From positions 124,001 to 188,000 of the forward strand of contig NZ_RBXP01000013.1 in assembly GCF_003634965.1 (NCBI RefSeq): DNA of 64,000 nucleotides, written 5' to 3'. The DNA comes from Azonexus fungiphilus (GTDB lineage Bacteria > Pseudomonadota > Gammaproteobacteria > Burkholderiales > Rhodocyclaceae). The notes under the pieces were generated by a model that saw only the letters and a program-made list of their open reading frames with translations, was not told the DNA's origin and did no database searches. The translations under genes and the position numbers were made by a program. Below, piece by piece: positions 1 through 9,838 of this stretch (its first letter is position 1; every line of letters begins with the position of its first letter).

Positions 1-138
1 ACCTTCCTTGCCGATCTGCCAGGCGGCGATTTCGCGCCAGGCCAGCGGATCGTCGCCGAACACATGCAGACGGAGCCAGCCACGGATGCCGTAAGGCTCG
101 GCCAGCCGTCCGAGGACGACGATGTCGCTACCGGTCAA
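1..138 (-). CDS. rimM: Ribosome maturation factor RimM (N-terminal part, cut by window edge)
   Basis: The reverse strand reads about 45 residues containing VVLGRLAEPYGIRGWLRLH, the typical N-terminal opening of RimM, which binds ribosomal protein S19 and helps mature the 30S head. The gene runs off the left edge, so only the N-terminus is seen. It lies 13 bases downstream of rpsP, the usual rpsP-rimM-trmD-rplS order. No ATG is in frame near the start. The TTG at 138 is the best start I can offer, so the exact N-terminus is uncertain. Confidence 0.85.
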   Translation of the reverse strand, partial: MTGSDIVVLGRLAEPYGIRGWLRLHVFGDDPLAWREIAAWQIGKEG

Positions 139-151
139 GGCCGACAGGGTC

Positions 152-403
152 TCAGGCGGCCTGCTTGGCGTTCTGCTTGACCAGGCGGGCAGCCGTCGGC
201 GACAGCTGGGCGCCCTGCTCCAGCCAGTAGGCCAGGCGGTCGGCAGCAATGCGCAGGGTTTCGGCGGCGCCGGAAGCAACCGGGTTGTAGAAGCCGATGC
301 GCTCGACGAAACGGCCGTCGCGACGGTTACGGGAATCGGTAACGACCATGCTGTAGAACGGGCGCTTCTTGGCGCCACCACGGGCAAGACGGATAACAAC
401 CAT
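152..403 (-). CDS. rpsP: 30S ribosomal protein S16
   Basis: An 83-residue protein starting [19 protein letters not shown], the highly conserved S16 N-terminus, followed by the [14 protein letters not shown] segment. S16 is a small-subunit assembly protein bound to the 5' domain of 16S rRNA. The length matches the family. It is the first gene of a leftward operon with rimM. A consensus TATAAT lies 36 bases upstream of the start, so this is probably the operon promoter. Confidence 0.98.
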   Translation of the reverse strand: MVVIRLARGGAKKRPFYSMVVTDSRNRRDGRFVERIGFYNPVASGAAETLRIAADRLAYWLEQGAQLSPTAARLVKQNAKQAA

Positions 404-438
404 TGGAATACTTTCGTTAGCTGGGAAAAAGACGCGAG

Positions 439-466
439 ATTATATCTGTAAATCGATAAAAAACAA
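439..466 (-). promoter_or_regulatory. Predicted promoter of rpsP-rimM
   Basis: On the reverse strand a perfect -10 TATAAT (444-439) is preceded, 16 bases away, by TTGTTT (466-461). Transcription would start near 432, giving a leader of about 30 bases before rpsP. The -35 is weak, as is common for ribosomal protein promoters. Confidence 0.55.
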
Positions 467-551
467 GCCACTTACCCGGACGACCGGTGAAGAGGGTGCG
501 AAACGGCCGAGGATGGGGGCCGCTGGCTTTTTTTGCTATTCTCTCAAAATC

Positions 552-2063
552 ATGAGCAAATCTTCACAAAACAACAATTCCGCCCAAAACGAAGGCAGCA
601 TCAAGAGCATTCTCGAATGGCTGGCGCTCGCCCACGGCCGCTCCAGCGCCGAAGACACCGAGGAGCTGCTGCGCCAGGTCCTCTACCTGCGCGAGGCGGC
701 GGTATCGACCAGCCAGCGGGTCAAGTTGCTCGACCTGCTCTACGCCCACGCCGAGGAAATCGTGCGCAGCGAACTGCCGCGCCTGAACGAACTGTCACTG
801 CCCATCTCGCGCAAGACCCGGCAGCGCGTGCGCCTGCTCCTCGAATTGCTGGAAACGCTGACCCAGGATTATTTCAATACCCTGGCCGTACTCTACGACC
901 CGGATACCCAGGCCGCCGGCAGCACGCCGCAGATCTCGCTGCGCCGGGCGATGCTGTCGATCGCCTGGCAGATCCACATCCACCACCTGATCGCCTCGCC
1001 GCCCCGGCCCGGGCTCTGGCAGCAGTTGCACTCGGCCTTCCGCACCGCCCGCCGGCTCGGCCTGGAGAGCGCCGAGGGCCCGCGCCAGTCGGCCAGCATC
1101 GAACGCCTCTACGGCAACATCCTGCTGACGGCGATCGCGCAGCCGGCATCCTTTTCGTCGGACGAACTGGAGTTCATCAACACCCTGGTTGAAGGCAGCC
1201 CCTGCCAGCTCGCCTTCAGCCCGACACCGGCGGGCCCTGCCGCGAGCGCCTTCTGGATCGATCTCGACCGCGACTTCCCGGCGCACGCCCAGGTCCGCCG
1301 CTCGCCGGGCGACGACATCCAGCCGCTGTACTTCTCCTGCGCCGGAATCGCCGCCCACGTTGCCGGCCTGCGCCAGGCCCTGGGCAGCGGCAGCACACCG
1401 GAAAGTCTGGGCCTGCCGGAATTTGCCGGCAGCCGCGCCGGCATCGGCGTACTCCGCCGCCTGGAAAAGCTCTGGGGCCAGCCGGCCAAGCGCAAGTTCT
1501 CGCGCCGTCGCCAATCGTACCGGGCCCGCCTGTGCGCCGGCCTGGGCACGCTCTGCCACCTGCTGCGCCACCCCGACGAAGCGACCGACCTCAGCGAATG
1601 GATGGTCACCAACGAAAGCCCCGACGGTTTCGCGCTGATGCACATGGCCGGCAACACGACCCAGCTGCGGGTCGGCGACATCGTCGCCATCCAGCCGCAG
1701 GACGAGCACATCGCCCGCGACGCCCACTGGCACGTCTGCATCGTGCGCTGGGCGATCTCGGAGAACCCCGAGCACATCGAGGTCGGCCTGCAGCTGCTCG
1801 CCTCGCGCGCGGTCGTCGCCCAGGTCGCCCAGCCGTACAACCTCGGCGCCGGCAAGGTGGCCGCGCTGATCCTGCCGGAGACGCCGCCTTTGCGCAGCAG
1901 CCAGTCGCTGGTCGTGCCGCCCGGCCTGCTCGGCGAAAACAGCCGGCGCATCGTCCTGCTCGTCGAGCAGGACAACCTGGCCATCCGCGAAGTCCGGACC
2001 ACCGGCATCGACGAACAGACCAGTTCGGTCGAGATCTTCTCGATGCGACCGGACGAGGAATGA
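552..2063 (+). CDS. Conserved hypothetical protein, possible C-terminal PilZ-like region
   Basis: A 503-residue soluble protein; I do not recognise it with certainty. The N-terminal two-thirds is rich in Leu, Ala and Arg and looks helical, with no signal peptide or membrane segment. The C-terminal part (about residues 330-500) looks beta-rich: RVGDIVAIQPQ, then HWHVCIVRWAISENPEHIEVG, then RRIVLLVEQD. This resembles the beta-barrel of PilZ-type proteins, but I cannot confirm c-di-GMP-binding residues. Start: ATG 552 follows TGCTATTCT (534-542), an extended -10 that would give an almost leaderless mRNA. An upstream in-frame start at 369 would overlap the rpsP promoter and is unlikely. Confidence 0.6.
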   Translation: MSKSSQNNNSAQNEGSIKSILEWLALAHGRSSAEDTEELLRQVLYLREAAVSTSQRVKLLDLLYAHAEEIVRSELPRLNELSLPISRKTRQRVRLLLELLETLTQDYFNTLAVLYDPDTQAAGSTPQISLRRAMLSIAWQIHIHHLIASPPRPGLWQQLHSAFRTARRLGLESAEGPRQSASIERLYGNILLTAIAQPASFSSDELEFINTLVEGSPCQLAFSPTPAGPAASAFWIDLDRDFPAHAQVRRSPGDDIQPLYFSCAGIAAHVAGLRQALGSGSTPESLGLPEFAGSRAGIGVLRRLEKLWGQPAKRKFSRRRQSYRARLCAGLGTLCHLLRHPDEATDLSEWMVTNESPDGFALMHMAGNTTQLRVGDIVAIQPQDEHIARDAHWHVCIVRWAISENPEHIEVGLQLLASRAVVAQVAQPYNLGAGKVAALILPETPPLRSSQSLVVPPGLLGENSRRIVLLVEQDNLAIREVRTTGIDEQTSSVEIFSMRPDEE

Positions 2064-2085
2064 GGCGGCACGTATAATCGCGACG

Positions 2086-2107
2086 CCGGCAGCCGCCGGC
2101 ATTTTTC
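2086..2107 (+). terminator. Hairpin plus T-run after the hypothetical gene
   Basis: GCCGGC-agcc-GCCGGC followed by ATTTTT, 22 bases past the stop at 2063. A TATAAT at 2074-2079 lies just before it and may serve the next gene, in which case the hairpin would sit in that gene's leader. Confidence 0.5.
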
Positions 2108-2127
2108 GCCCCGCCACCGAGTCGACC

Positions 2128-2478
2128 GTGAACGCCCGCTTCTACCAGAACCTGACCAGCATCGCGCTGATCGCCCTGATCTTCCTCTGCCTGGCCTGGG
2201 AGGCCTGGCTGGCGCCGCTGCGCCCGGGCGGCTCCTGGCTGACGCTGAAGGCGGTCGTGCTGCTGGCGCCGCTGTTCGGCATCCTGCGCGGCAAGCGCTA
2301 CACCTACAAGTGGCTGTCCCTGCTGATCCAGCTCTACCTGCTCGAGGGCCTGACCCGGGCAAGCAGCGACCACGGCCTGTCGCAGTGGCTGGCGGTAGGC
2401 GAGACGCTGCTCGCCATCGTCGTCTTCGCCGGCGCAGTGATGTTCATACGGTCGACCCGCATTTCCGGGCAAAAATGA
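2128..2478 (+). CDS. DUF2069 small integral membrane protein
   Basis: A 116-residue protein with about four hydrophobic helices: residues 10-28, 40-52, 60-72 and 88-106. The pattern LAWEAWLAPLRPGGSWLTLK followed by a short loop with GKRYTYKW is typical of DUF2069, a family of unknown function in the inner membrane of beta- and gammaproteobacteria. The start is GTG at 2128, inside a GTCGACCGTG sequence that resembles a dispersed palindrome found elsewhere in this window. It is a single gene, convergent with leuA. Confidence 0.8.
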   Translation: MNARFYQNLTSIALIALIFLCLAWEAWLAPLRPGGSWLTLKAVVLLAPLFGILRGKRYTYKWLSLLIQLYLLEGLTRASSDHGLSQWLAVGETLLAIVVFAGAVMFIRSTRISGQK

Positions 2479-2508
2479 AAAAAGCCGCGCTCACGGGCGC
2501 GGCTTTTC
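2478..2508. terminator. Bidirectional terminator between the DUF2069 gene and leuA
   Basis: GCCGCGC-tcacgg-GCGCGGC flanked by an A-run on the left and TTTT on the right, so it can stop transcription from both convergent genes. Confidence 0.8.
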
Positions 2509-2523
2509 ACGCATCCCGCCGGT

Positions 2524-4071
2524 TCAGATGTCGTCGCCCTGGGCGCGCACCTTGTCGAGCGTCGATTCGAGCTTGTTCAGCGCATTCAGGTAGGAACGCG
2601 CCGAGGCGATGACGATGTCGGTATCGGCCCCGTTGCCATTGACGATGCGGCCGCCCTTGGCCAGGCGCGTGGTCACCTCGCCCTGGGCATCGGTGCCGGT
2701 GGTGATCGCATTGACCGAGTAAAGCAGCAACTCGGCACCGCTGCCGGCAATGCTTTCGATCGCCTTGAAGGTCGCATCGACCGGCCCGCCGCCGCTGGCC
2801 TCGGCCTTCTGCTCGACGCCGCCGACGTTGAGGATGACCGTCGCCTGCGGCATCTCGCCGGTTTCCGAGGTGACCCGCGAATAGACCAGCTTGTAATGCT
2901 CCTGCTCCGGCGTCACGACCTCGTCGGAGACCAGCGCGTGCAGGTCCTCGTCGAAAATCTCGTGCTTGCGGTCGGCCAGCTCCTTGAAACGGGCGAAGGC
3001 AGCATTGAGCGCCTCGTCGCTGTCGAGTTCGATGCCGAGCTCGACCAGCCGCGACTTGAAGGCATTGCGCCCGGAATGCTTGCCGAGCACCAGCTTGTTC
3101 TGCGTCCAGCCGACATCCTGGGCGCGCATGATCTCGTAGGTCTCGCGATGCTTGAGCACGCCGTCCTGGTGGATGCCGGACTCGTGCGCAAAGGCATTGG
3201 CGCCGACGACGGCCTTGTTCGGCTGCACCGGGTAACCGGTGATCTGCGAAACCAGCTTGGAGGCAGCGACGATCTGCGTCGTGTCGATGCGCGTCTCGAC
3301 CGGGAAGACGTCGGCACGGGTACGCACGGCCATGACGATTTCTTCGAGCGCGGCGTTGCCGGCGCGTTCACCGAGGCCGTTGATCGTGCATTCGACCTGG
3401 CGGGCACCGGCCAGCACGGCAGCCAGCGAATTGGACACGGCCAGGCCGAGGTCGTTGTGACAGTGCACCGACCACACCACCTTGTCCGAGTTCGGCACAC
3501 GCTCGATCAGCTGGCGCATGGTTTCGGCGTACTGCGAGGGAATGTTGTAGCCGACCGTGTCGGGCACGTTGATCGTCTTCGCGCCGGCCTTGATCACCGC
3601 TTCGAAGATGCGGCACAGGAAGTCGATTTCCGAACGCCCGGCGTCCTCGGCCGAGAACTCGACGTCATCGGTATACTGCCGCGCCCAGCCGATCGCCCTG
3701 ACCGCCTGCTCGACCACCTGGTCGGGGCTCATGCGCAGCTTCTTCTCCATGTGGATCGGGCTGGTCGCGATGAAGGTGTGGATGCGCCCGGACTTGGCCG
3801 GGCGGATCGCCTCGCCGGAGCGGGCAATGTCGTTCTCGCTGGCGCGGGCCAGCGAACAGACCGTCGAATCCTTGATCGCCTGAGCGATCGCCTGGATCGA
3901 TTCGAAGTCGCCGGGCGAGGCAGCGGCAAAGCCGGCCTCGATCACGTCGACGCGCATCTTCTCGAGCTGGCGGGCGACGCGGATCTTCTCCTCGCGGGTC
4001 ATCGAAGCGCCGGGGCTTTGTTCGCCGTCGCGCAGGGTGGTATCGAAAATGACGAGATGCTGCTTGCTCAT
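2524..4071 (-). CDS. leuA: 2-Isopropylmalate synthase
   Basis: A 515-residue LeuA that condenses acetyl-CoA with 2-oxoisovalerate, the first committed step of leucine synthesis. The N-terminus [16 protein letters not shown] is the HMGL-like TIM-barrel signature with the metal-binding Asp. [14 protein letters not shown] and the Gly-rich [13 protein letters not shown] stretch carry the other metal and substrate residues. The C-terminal third (about 390-515) is the leucine-sensing allosteric domain. The length is normal. It is the last gene of the leftward ilvI-ilvH-ilvC-pssA-leuA set, 15 bases after pssA. Confidence 0.97.
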   Translation of the reverse strand: MSKQHLVIFDTTLRDGEQSPGASMTREEKIRVARQLEKMRVDVIEAGFAAASPGDFESIQAIAQAIKDSTVCSLARASENDIARSGEAIRPAKSGRIHTFIATSPIHMEKKLRMSPDQVVEQAVRAIGWARQYTDDVEFSAEDAGRSEIDFLCRIFEAVIKAGAKTINVPDTVGYNIPSQYAETMRQLIERVPNSDKVVWSVHCHNDLGLAVSNSLAAVLAGARQVECTINGLGERAGNAALEEIVMAVRTRADVFPVETRIDTTQIVAASKLVSQITGYPVQPNKAVVGANAFAHESGIHQDGVLKHRETYEIMRAQDVGWTQNKLVLGKHSGRNAFKSRLVELGIELDSDEALNAAFARFKELADRKHEIFDEDLHALVSDEVVTPEQEHYKLVYSRVTSETGEMPQATVILNVGGVEQKAEASGGGPVDATFKAIESIAGSGAELLLYSVNAITTGTDAQGEVTTRLAKGGRIVNGNGADTDIVIASARSYLNALNKLESTLDKVRAQGDDI

Positions 4072-4086
4072 GGACGACTCCGGAAA

Positions 4087-4839
4087 TTACTGGGCCTTGC
4101 GCTTGAGCAGGCCGACAGCGGCCAGCACATAGCCGGACAAACCATAGACGACGAAGAAACCGAACAGGGCGATCTCCGGGCTGTAGGCGACCAGCGCGAA
4201 AACCAGGGCGATCGCGGCAATGGCGAAGAAAGGCACGCTCTTCTTCAGATTCACATCCTTGAAGCTGTAGTAGCGGATGTTCGAGATCATCGTCACGCCG
4301 GCAAAGATGGTCAGCACGCAGGCCAGCCAGCGGACATCCTCACCGGGCACGCCGGCGACGATCATCACCCAGACCAGACCGGCAACCAGCGCCGCGGCAG
4401 CCGGCGACGGCAAGCCCTGAAAGAAGCGCTTGTCCATCACCTCCAGCGTCGTATTGAAGCGCGCCAGGCGCAGGGCCGCGCCAACGCAATAGATGAAGGC
4501 GGCGATCCAGCCGAGCCGGCCGAGATCGCGCAGCGCCCATTCGTACATCACCAGCGCCGGCGCGGCGCCGAAGCTGACCATGTCCGACAGCGAATCGTAT
4601 TCCGCTCCGAAGGCCGACTGCGTATTGGTCAGGCGGGCAACGCGGCCGTCGAGGCCATCGAGGACCATGGCGATGAAGATCGCCATCGCCGCCCGCTCGA
4701 AATCGCCCTGCATCGCCTGCACGATGGCGAAGAAGCCGGCGAACAGCGCCGCCGTGGTGAACAGGTTGGGCAGCAGGTAGATGCCGCGCCGTTTGACTTC
4801 AGGATTGAACAGGGCTTTGCGAGGTTTGAGTTCGGTCAT
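4087..4839 (-). CDS. pssA: CDP-diacylglycerol-serine O-phosphatidyltransferase
   Basis: A 250-residue integral membrane enzyme making phosphatidylserine from CDP-diacylglycerol and serine. The CDP-alcohol phosphotransferase motif is complete: D64-G-x2-A-R, G78, D82 and D86. At least six hydrophobic helices follow. I start at ATG 4839 (MTELKPRKALF). An upstream extension to 4992 would run through a perfect hairpin and has no family similarity. No psd gene (phosphatidylserine decarboxylase), often next to pssA in related genomes, is present here. It sits between ilvC and leuA. Confidence 0.93.
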   Translation of the reverse strand: MTELKPRKALFNPEVKRRGIYLLPNLFTTAALFAGFFAIVQAMQGDFERAAMAIFIAMVLDGLDGRVARLTNTQSAFGAEYDSLSDMVSFGAAPALVMYEWALRDLGRLGWIAAFIYCVGAALRLARFNTTLEVMDKRFFQGLPSPAAAALVAGLVWVMIVAGVPGEDVRWLACVLTIFAGVTMISNIRYYSFKDVNLKKSVPFFAIAAIALVFALVAYSPEIALFGFFVVYGLSGYVLAAVGLLKRKAQ

Positions 4840-4895
4840 GGGCAGCAAGGAAAAGCTGGAACGGTGCAAGGATACACCCTTCCCACAAACAATTC

Positions 4896-4921
4896 GGGCG
4901 GTGCAGTTACCTACACCGCCC
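4896..4921. other. Perfect hairpin in the ilvC-pssA spacer
   Basis: GGGCGGTG and CACCGCCC form an 8-bp stem around a 10-base loop, in the 180-base gap between ilvC and pssA. No T-run follows on either strand, so it looks more like an mRNA-stabilising or processing hairpin, or a partial attenuator, than a full terminator. The rest of the gap holds nothing I recognise. Confidence 0.55.
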
Positions 4922-5019
4922 AAAGCGTCAAAGCGAACACGGAGCCAGGTGCGCGGGCGAAGCCAGTACCTCAGTACGGCAAGCCCGGGCAACGACGCCC
5001 CGTGGAGCCAGCGCCAACC

Positions 5020-6553
<1,534 letters not shown>

Positions 6554-6571
6554 GTTCTGTTCCTTACCTGC

Positions 6572-8272
6572 TTACAGTTCTTCGGCCAGGATCATTTCGG
6601 TCAGACCCTTGCCGGCAGCGACCATCGGGAAGACGTTGGCACCCGGGTCGATGATGAAATCCATGAAGACCAGGTCGTCCTTGTGCTCGGTGAAGGCCTT
6701 GCGCAACGCCGGCTCGACGTCTTCCGGCTTCTCGATGCGCATGCCGACGTGGCCATAGGCCTCGGCCAGCTTGACGAAGTCGGGCAACGAGGTGACGTAG
6801 GATTGCGAATAACGCTTCGAGTAGAACATCTCCTGCCACTGGCGAACCATGCCGAGCATGCCGTTGTTCAGGTTGATGATCTTGACCGGCAGACCGTACT
6901 GCTTGCAGGTCGACATTTCCTGGATGCACATCTGGATCGAACCTTCGCCAGTGACGCAGGCAACCTGCGCGTCCGGATTGGCCATCAGCACCCCCATGCC
7001 GTACGGCAGGCCGACGCCCATGGTGCCCAGACCGCCGGAATTGATCCAGCGACGCGGCTTGTCGAACTTGTAGTACTGCGCGGCGAACATCTGGTGCTGA
7101 CCGACGTCGGAGGTGATGAAGGCATCGCCACCGGTCACTTCGTAGAGTTTCTCGACGACGAACTGCGGCATGATGTGATTCGACTGGCGATAGGCCAGCG
7201 ACTTGCGTCCGCGCCATTCGTCGATCTGCTTCCACCAGTCGGCGACTTCCGGATCGGTCTTGCAACCGGCGTCGAGCAGCTTGAGCATTTCGTCGAGGAC
7301 ATCCGGGACATTGCCAACGATCGGCACGTCGACCTTGACGCGCTTGGAGATCGACGACGGATCGATGTCGATATGGATGACGCGGCGCTTCTCGCTACCG
7401 AAGTGTTCAGGGTTGCCGATGACGCGGTCGTCGAAGCGGGCACCAACGGCCAGGATCACGTCGGCATAGTGCATCGCATTGTTGGCTTCGAAGGTGCCGT
7501 GCATGCCCAGCATGCCGACGAACTGGCGGTCGGTCGCGGGGTAGCCGCCCAGACCCATCAGCGTGTTGGTCACCGGAAAATCGAGCTTGCGGGCCAGTTG
7601 CGTCAGCTTGTCGGCTGCATCGGAGAGGATCACGCCACCGCCGGTGTAGATGATCGGCCGCTTGGCTTCCTGCAGCATCTGCACGGCCTTCTTGATCTGG
7701 CCGAGATGTCCCTTGACGACCGGATTGTACGAACGCATCTGGATCGTCTTCGGGTAGTCGAATTCGCACATCTGCGCCGTGATGTCCTTCGGAATATCGA
7801 CGACGACAGGACCAGGACGACCGGTTGCGGCGATGTGGAAGGCCTTCTTGATCGTGATCGCCAGATCCTTGACATCCTTGACCAGGAAATTGTGCTTCAC
7901 GCACGGCCGGGTGATGCCGACCGTATCGCACTCCTGGAAGGCATCCTGGCCGATGTAGGCAGTCGGAACCTGACCGCAGAGCACGACCATCGGAATCGAA
8001 TCCATGTAGGCGGTGGCAATACCGGTCACCGTGTTGGTGACGCCCGGACCGGAGGTCACCAGGGCGACGCCGACCCGTTGCGACGAGCGGGAATAGGCAT
8101 CGGCGGCATGGACCGCAGCCTGCTCGTGACGGACCAGGATGTGCTTGACCTCATCCTGCTTGAAAAGGGCATCGTAAATGTGCAGCACGGAACCGCCGGG
8201 GTATCCGAAAACACAGTCAACCTTTTCTTCCTGCAGGCACCTGATTACAATTTCCGCACCGCTGATCATCAT
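6572..8272 (-). CDS. ilvI: Acetolactate synthase large (catalytic) subunit
   Basis: A 566-residue ThDP enzyme forming acetolactate from two pyruvates (or acetohydroxybutyrate). Motifs: GYPGGSVLHIYD, the catalytic-Glu region VRHEQAAVHAADAYSR, the FAD-binding middle domain, and the ThDP motif GEGSIQMCIQEM ending in LNNGMLGMV. Start choice: ATG 8272 is the first of two adjacent ATGs; a TTG at 8284 is also in frame and the ribosome site does not decide between them. It is first gene of the leftward ilv operon. The predicted leader is only about 30 bases, too short for a classical leader-peptide attenuator. Confidence 0.95.
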   Translation of the reverse strand: MMISGAEIVIRCLQEEKVDCVFGYPGGSVLHIYDALFKQDEVKHILVRHEQAAVHAADAYSRSSQRVGVALVTSGPGVTNTVTGIATAYMDSIPMVVLCGQVPTAYIGQDAFQECDTVGITRPCVKHNFLVKDVKDLAITIKKAFHIAATGRPGPVVVDIPKDITAQMCEFDYPKTIQMRSYNPVVKGHLGQIKKAVQMLQEAKRPIIYTGGGVILSDAADKLTQLARKLDFPVTNTLMGLGGYPATDRQFVGMLGMHGTFEANNAMHYADVILAVGARFDDRVIGNPEHFGSEKRRVIHIDIDPSSISKRVKVDVPIVGNVPDVLDEMLKLLDAGCKTDPEVADWWKQIDEWRGRKSLAYRQSNHIMPQFVVEKLYEVTGGDAFITSDVGQHQMFAAQYYKFDKPRRWINSGGLGTMGVGLPYGMGVLMANPDAQVACVTGEGSIQMCIQEMSTCKQYGLPVKIINLNNGMLGMVRQWQEMFYSKRYSQSYVTSLPDFVKLAEAYGHVGMRIEKPEDVEPALRKAFTEHKDDLVFMDFIIDPGANVFPMVAAGKGLTEMILAEEL

Positions 8273-8312
8273 ACTCGAGCCCAAAAAGCTGTTAACCTAA
8301 AAGGGCGTAACC

Positions 8313-8339
8313 ATAATCGACAGCCCCCGGGGCGGTCAA
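8313..8339 (-). promoter_or_regulatory. Possible promoter of the ilvI operon
   Basis: The reverse strand has TTGACC (8339-8334) and GATTAT (8318-8313) with a short 15-base spacer that contains CCCCGGGG. The -35 is good and the -10 moderate. It overlaps the poorly defined upstream region of the divergent sigma factor gene. Confidence 0.35.
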
Positions 8340-8391
8340 GGTTTCTCCCTCGCCCCCACCCTCGCCCGCTTCCTCTGCCGAAAGCACCGTC

Positions 8392-8952
8392 CTGGCCGCA
8401 CCGCACCAGCTCTCCGCCTTCCTCGAAACCATCGAGCGCCGCGCATTCAAGCAGGCGATCTACGCGGTACGCGACGAAGAAGCTGCCCTCGACATCGTTC
8501 AGGATTCGATGATGAAACTGGCGGAGAAGTACGGCGACCGCCCGGCCGAAGAGTTTCCGATGCTCTTTCAGCGGATTCTGCAAAACACCATCCGCGATTT
8601 TTATCGGCGCAGCAAGGTCCGGGCGCTCTGGACCACAGCGCTCTCGGCTTTCGCTTCCGATGACGACGACCAGGACCCGCTCGAAATCCTGCAGGCAACA
8701 CAGGCACTGGGCCCGGCCTGGACGCCCGAAAGCGAACTGCTGCAAAGCCGGACGCTGGCGCTGATCGAGGGCGAACTGAAAAAACTGCCACCGCGTCAAC
8801 GCGAGGCTTTCGTCATGCGTTACTGGGAAGAAATGGACGTCGCCGAGACAGCCATCGCCATGGGGTGCTCCGAAGGAAGCGTCAAGACTCACTGCTCGCG
8901 GGCAACACATACGCTGGCTGCTGCACTGGCAGCCAAGGGGATCAGACTATGA
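8392..8952 (+). CDS. RNA polymerase sigma factor, sigma-70/ECF-like
   Basis: About 186 residues. Region 2 is seen in ALDIVQDSMMKLAEKYG and FQRILQNTIRDFYRRSKVR. Region 4 is seen in LKKLPPRQREAFVMRYWEEMDVAE followed by the helix-turn-helix CSEGSVKTHCSRA. The only ATG (8509) lies inside region 2, so the true start must be upstream, yet the open frame back to a stop near 8311 has no ATG, GTG or TTG. CTG 8392 is offered as the most plausible start. The gene overlaps the next gene by ATGA, indicating coupling with the membrane and periplasmic proteins downstream. Confidence 0.75.
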   Translation: MAAPHQLSAFLETIERRAFKQAIYAVRDEEAALDIVQDSMMKLAEKYGDRPAEEFPMLFQRILQNTIRDFYRRSKVRALWTTALSAFASDDDDQDPLEILQATQALGPAWTPESELLQSRTLALIEGELKKLPPRQREAFVMRYWEEMDVAETAIAMGCSEGSVKTHCSRATHTLAAALAAKGIRL

Positions 8953-9341
8953 CTGCAATGGACGAAGAAAGACAGGCCTACCGGCTGAAACTGGCCCTCG
9001 ACCATGGCCTGAAGGATATCGCACCGGCCTCGGCGCGCCGGCTCGAGGCCGCCCGCCACCTGGCGCTGAGCAAGCAGAAATCGCCGGAGCAGCGACTGCT
9101 GGCCCTCGGTAACCATGGTGGCACAGGCCTGACGTTCGGACATGGCGGCGGCTTGCGTCAACTGCTGGCAGTCGGCGCGCTGCTGCTCGGCATGTGGCTT
9201 TCGTTCTACTGGCACGGCGAACGCTATGTCAGCGAAGTTACCGAAACCGACCACGCGCTGCTGACCGACGAATTGCCGCCCGATGCCCTGCTCGACAAGG
9301 AACTCCTCGAATGGTTGATCGACGATTCCTCGGACGACTAG
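8949..9341 (+). CDS. DUF3619 single-span membrane protein, candidate anti-sigma partner
   Basis: A 130-residue protein: a charged cytoplasmic N-terminus (about 1-68), one hydrophobic helix (about 70-88, LLAVGALLLGMWLSFYW) and an acidic tail ending DDSSDD. This is the DUF3619 layout. The start overlaps the sigma factor stop (ATGA). A one-span protein translationally coupled to a sigma factor is the usual layout of an anti-sigma factor, but no known anti-sigma motif (such as the zinc finger HxxxCxxC) is visible. The anti-sigma role is therefore an inference. Confidence 0.7.
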   Translation: MTAMDEERQAYRLKLALDHGLKDIAPASARRLEAARHLALSKQKSPEQRLLALGNHGGTGLTFGHGGGLRQLLAVGALLLGMWLSFYWHGERYVSEVTETDHALLTDELPPDALLDKELLEWLIDDSSDD

Positions 9342-9823
9342 CGCTCGGCCTGCTGCTGGCATTCGCCCTGCCAACGGTGGCAACGCCGCCAACGACGGCT
9401 GTACTTGGCACACCGCCGCAACCGGAATGGACAGCCCTGAAACCAGGGCAAAAGAAAATCCTGGCACCGCTGGCCGATGAGTGGCCGCACATGGAACACG
9501 TCCGCCGCAAGCAGTGGCTGATGACGGCAGAACGCTACCCGTCGATGACCCGAACAGAGAAGGAGCGCGTCCAGAAGCGCATGCGCGACTGGGTACGTCT
9601 GACCCCCGAGCAACGCGCCAAAGCGCGCGAGAACTACCGGGGAATCAAACACCTGCCGGAAGCCAGGAAAGAAACGATCAAGAAAAAATGGTCGGCCTAC
9701 GAGAACCTGCCCGATCAGGACAAGCAGGGTGTTCGCGAGCGGCACAAATCGGCTATCCTTCTCGCCCCGCCACCTGCGCCGGAATCAGCGAACAGCGACG
9801 AACCCGCCTCTGCCGCCCGCTAA
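9311..9823 (+). CDS. DUF3106 periplasmic protein with LTxxQ-like motif
   Basis: A 170-residue protein with a signal peptide (GRLALGLLLAFALPTVATP) and a highly charged helical mature part. Repeated short motifs such as RLTPEQRAKARENYRG and KARKETIKKKW-like segments recall the LTxxQ motif of CpxP/Spy periplasmic stress proteins. It matches DUF3106 by layout. ATG 9311 puts its start 31 bases inside the preceding gene, so translation is probably coupled. The C-terminus is a Pro/Ala/Ser-rich tail. Confidence 0.75.
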   Translation: MVDRRFLGRLALGLLLAFALPTVATPPTTAVLGTPPQPEWTALKPGQKKILAPLADEWPHMEHVRRKQWLMTAERYPSMTRTEKERVQKRMRDWVRLTPEQRAKARENYRGIKHLPEARKETIKKKWSAYENLPDQDKQGVRERHKSAILLAPPPAPESANSDEPASAAR

Positions 9824-9838
9824 GCCGGCCCCGACCCG

